64,000 nucleotides of DNA from Adineta vaga (lineage: Eukaryota; Rotifera). The stretch lies in the NCBI GenBank assembly GCA_021613535.1, contig CP075496.1, forward strand, positions 13,392,001 through 13,456,000. Reading direction: 5' to 3'. The notes under the pieces were generated by a model that worked only from the letters and a program-made list of their open reading frames with translations, did not search any database and was not told the DNA's origin. A program made the position numbers and the translations under genes. Positions 61,532-64,000 of this stretch are shown here, in pieces; within the stretch, counting starts at the first letter, position 1; every line of letters starts with the position of its first letter.

Positions 61532-61927
61532 ATATTGTTTTTATATATGTTCTGACTATAAACTGAATGGAAGAGGTTTTTCTTTCGTCCGTATTGCATC
61601 ATCTTTAGAAATACAGTATAGTTTATGCAATATTGCAATTGATTTATCTGACGATTGATTTTCATCATATATTTTACAACACGTTCTTGACAGTAAGTTG
61701 AATGCTCCAATAGCTATATTTTTTCACATGATCTCTACAGAGATGAGCTTCTGTTCACAATAAATTCTATTGGTCGATATACAAACCAACCAAAGATGCT
61801 TATTAAAGCCGATCGAACATATAAGTGATTTTTCGTTCGGCTTACTGTTGTGTTCATCTTAGTGTCATTTATTTGACAAATGCACTTGTTCTCTTTCTTT
61901 GACAAGATGTTCTCATTCTAGATTTCT
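61532..61927. other. Spacer before ELP2
   Basis: About 400 nt, no gene. It ends with a pyrimidine-rich stretch and an acceptor-like TAG at 61919-61921, six bases before the ELP2 ATG. Confidence 0.5.
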
Positions 61928-64000
61928 ATGGCAAATAATTCTACTGATATTCAGATCGGCGTTGATTATATCAGTGCTGCTTGTAATTGTTGTCCACATT
62001 CTCTCGATTGGCAAAATGGTCCTCGATTGATTTATGGTGTAACAAATAGCGTAGCTCTTTGTTCTGATGTATGAGTTATCGAAATGAATACAATCTTTTT
62101 TCTAAACAAGAATTTTATCTATCATAGACTGCACCGTTCTCGGTACGAAAGACATTTTCAGGCCATCAAGGACGACTCAATTGTGTGAAATGGATTCGAC
62201 GAGAACAACAAAGTCTGTCTTTATTTTTCTTTGAGCAAATAAGCACATTGTACTAAGTGTATTTCTTTATCTATATAGATTCAAATAGTGATCATTACTT
62301 TCTCAGTGCATCTGTCGATAAAACAATCGGTTTATGGAAAGGAAAAAATGAAGATGTATGACATTGTTGAACTGAAAAAAGAAGGAAGAGATTGAACTGT
62401 TTTCTGTTATTTTTAAACTAGTATGTTAAACATGTGACACTCACAGGACATCAAAATAGTGTAACTACTGCTGATGGTTATCAACTATCTCCTACCGGTG
62501 ATATTTATGTAGCTAGTGGTTCTGCAGATTCAACAGTAAAACTTTGGCATATCTCTGATACGACAGGTATATCTCTATAAGAATTATTGAAATGATTAAA
62601 TAGACTTTTCGTTTAGTAACTTGTCTACATACACTTGATTTTAAGAATGGATTTGCAATAACCTTGCATTTAGTTCCATTGGATAATCATAAAGATAGTG
62701 AGTGTTTTCTTTTTAGAATTAAATAGTTAAAATACGCATTTCTTTTGGAAATCTTTAGTGTTTTTATTATTCGTGGCAACAGATAAGAACAAAGTACATA
62801 TTTATCAAGTTTCGAATAGTATAGTGAGTAAATTAAATTGACATATTTAAAAAATGACTTATAAATTGGATTTATACAGATTGAACAAGTATTTGTTTTA
62901 ACTGGACATGAAGATTGGATACGTTCAATAACAGTACAGAAAACAAGTAAGAAATAGACAACACAATTATCTTTTTATTCTTTTTATTGATTTTTCAATC
63001 AATACAGCACCATTTCAATGGTTCGTTGGAACATGTGCTCAAGATAATTATGTTCGAATATGGCAATTATCATTTGATGATAAGAATAACAATAATAATC
63101 AAACAAATATGGATCCATTAGCATTGAAATTAAAACGAAGTTCATTTTCTTTGAAACATTCTGGTAAGAAAAATTGTCTTTATAAAATGACGTTATTTAT
63201 CTATGTTTGATTTAGATCAATCTCAAACTAATGTCGAAGTAGAACTCTATTCAATATTATTAGGACATGAAGAAGCAATCTATGGTCTTTGTTGGTATCC
63301 AAATACAGGTAGAATGATGTTTAGTGTTGAAAAATGTGTTTCATAAAACGATATTTAACCTTGAAGATCGAAAGAAAGCAGCAACAACAATTCTATCTGC
63401 ATCAATGGATAAGTCAATGGTTTTATGGACATTTGATGATAATCAAAAAATGTATATCGATAAAGTAAATGTGTCCTTGTTTTATTCTAAAATTTGACAT
63501 ATTCTATTATTCCAATAGGCTCGTGTAGGTGAAATCGGTGGTAATACACTAGGCTTTTATGGATGTACATTTAGTCCATGTGGTTCATATATACTCGGTC
63601 ATGGTTATGAAGGTGCTTTACATTTATGGAGAATTGAAGAAGTGAGAATTGCAAGGATAACAATGATTTTTGAAAGTGTTTCTTTAGATTGATGATCGTA
63701 TTAATTTGATTCCACAAGTTATTAATAGTGGACATTTTAGTACAGTAGAAGATTGTTGTTGGGATAAACATAGTGGACGATATTTATTGAGTGTATCAAC
63801 GGATAAAACGACACGTTTACATGCAGAATGGAAACGAAATGAAGTAAAAGAAAAATTTTCAGTTTTGATTGTATTTTAATTTTGAAAAACATAAGATGAT
63901 TTCATGGCATGAAATTGGTCGACCACAAATTCATGGTTATGAAATGAAATGTTTGACTTTTATTGGTTCAAATCAACAACGAATCGTCTCAGGAGCTGAT
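61928..64000 (+). CDS. ELP2: Elongator complex protein 2 (3' end off the window)
   Basis: Thirteen exons are visible, the last cut by the window edge (first: 61928-62068, 62128-62212, 62279-62355, 62422-62566; last starts 63896). The product is a WD40 propeller protein. Blocks include [19 protein letters not shown] at the N-terminus, [88 protein letters not shown], and [20 protein letters not shown]. They are followed by [25 protein letters not shown] and [18 protein letters not shown]. The stretch [12 protein letters not shown] and WHEI-RPQIHGY are ELP2-specific. ELP2 is a core subunit of Elongator, which modifies wobble uridines of cytosolic tRNAs. Short introns of 50-60 nt throughout. Confidence 0.95.

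Noticed and set aside
1-64000. CRISPR arrays, insertion sequences, rRNA or transposase genes
   Set aside because: None seen; the window reads as ordinary animal nuclear DNA.

Overview
The window looks like a piece of a compact, AT-rich invertebrate nuclear genome. Genes are broken into short exons by GT-AG introns, mostly about 50-65 nt. Intergenic DNA is full of short A/T runs and microsatellites, and all confident gene families are metazoan (Piezo, FoxA, SLC44, WASP-interacting protein, AP-1 sigma, NAGLU, WTAP). The gene style, a bacterial-like DUF4291 gene and 3' splice sites placed just before many start codons fit a bdelloid rotifer best, but that assignment is an inference.

Layout. 1-2.8 kb: a partial MED30-like gene (minus) and a WTAP homologue (plus) diverge from a 1.4 kb spacer. 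3.5-7.1 kb: two tandem minus-strand secreted DUF4139-type proteins, the second broken by two frameshifts. 7.9-11.4 kb: a complete 19-exon lysosomal alpha-N-acetylglucosaminidase gene. 12.1-13.6 kb: a single-exon type II membrane protein resembling GT61 glycosyltransferases. 13.6-27.4 kb: a gene-poor domain holding two tandem FoxA-type forkhead genes (minus). 27.5-30.1 kb: a DUF4291 gene and a WIP/verprolin gene, tail to tail. 32.6-42.2 kb: an SLC44 choline-transporter-like gene (plus), then on the minus strand OSGEPL1, AP-1 sigma and a two-PH-domain AFAP1-like gene. 43.7-44.4 kb: a decayed cytochrome-b5-reductase pseudogene that has no open frame. 46.1 kb: RPS19. 48.2-64 kb: a same-strand run of Piezo, PSMG2, an unrecognised 199-aa protein and ELP2 (running off the right edge).

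The genes are mostly unrelated housekeeping or signalling genes, not one pathway. The most striking observation is in Piezo. It ends in two tandem, alternative last exons, each with its own splice acceptor, stop codon and poly(A) signal. Each encodes a different version of the pore-lining inner helix and the C-terminal domain. Second is a recurring 3' splice site just before the start codon of at least ten genes, with no partner donor recognised, which points to spliced-leader trans-splicing.

Exon boundaries come from reading splice sites by eye. For NAGLU, SLC44, OSGEPL1, AP1S, the AFAP1-like gene, WIP, WTAP, PSMG2, DUF4291 and both FoxA genes, the exon lengths sum to a whole number of codons.
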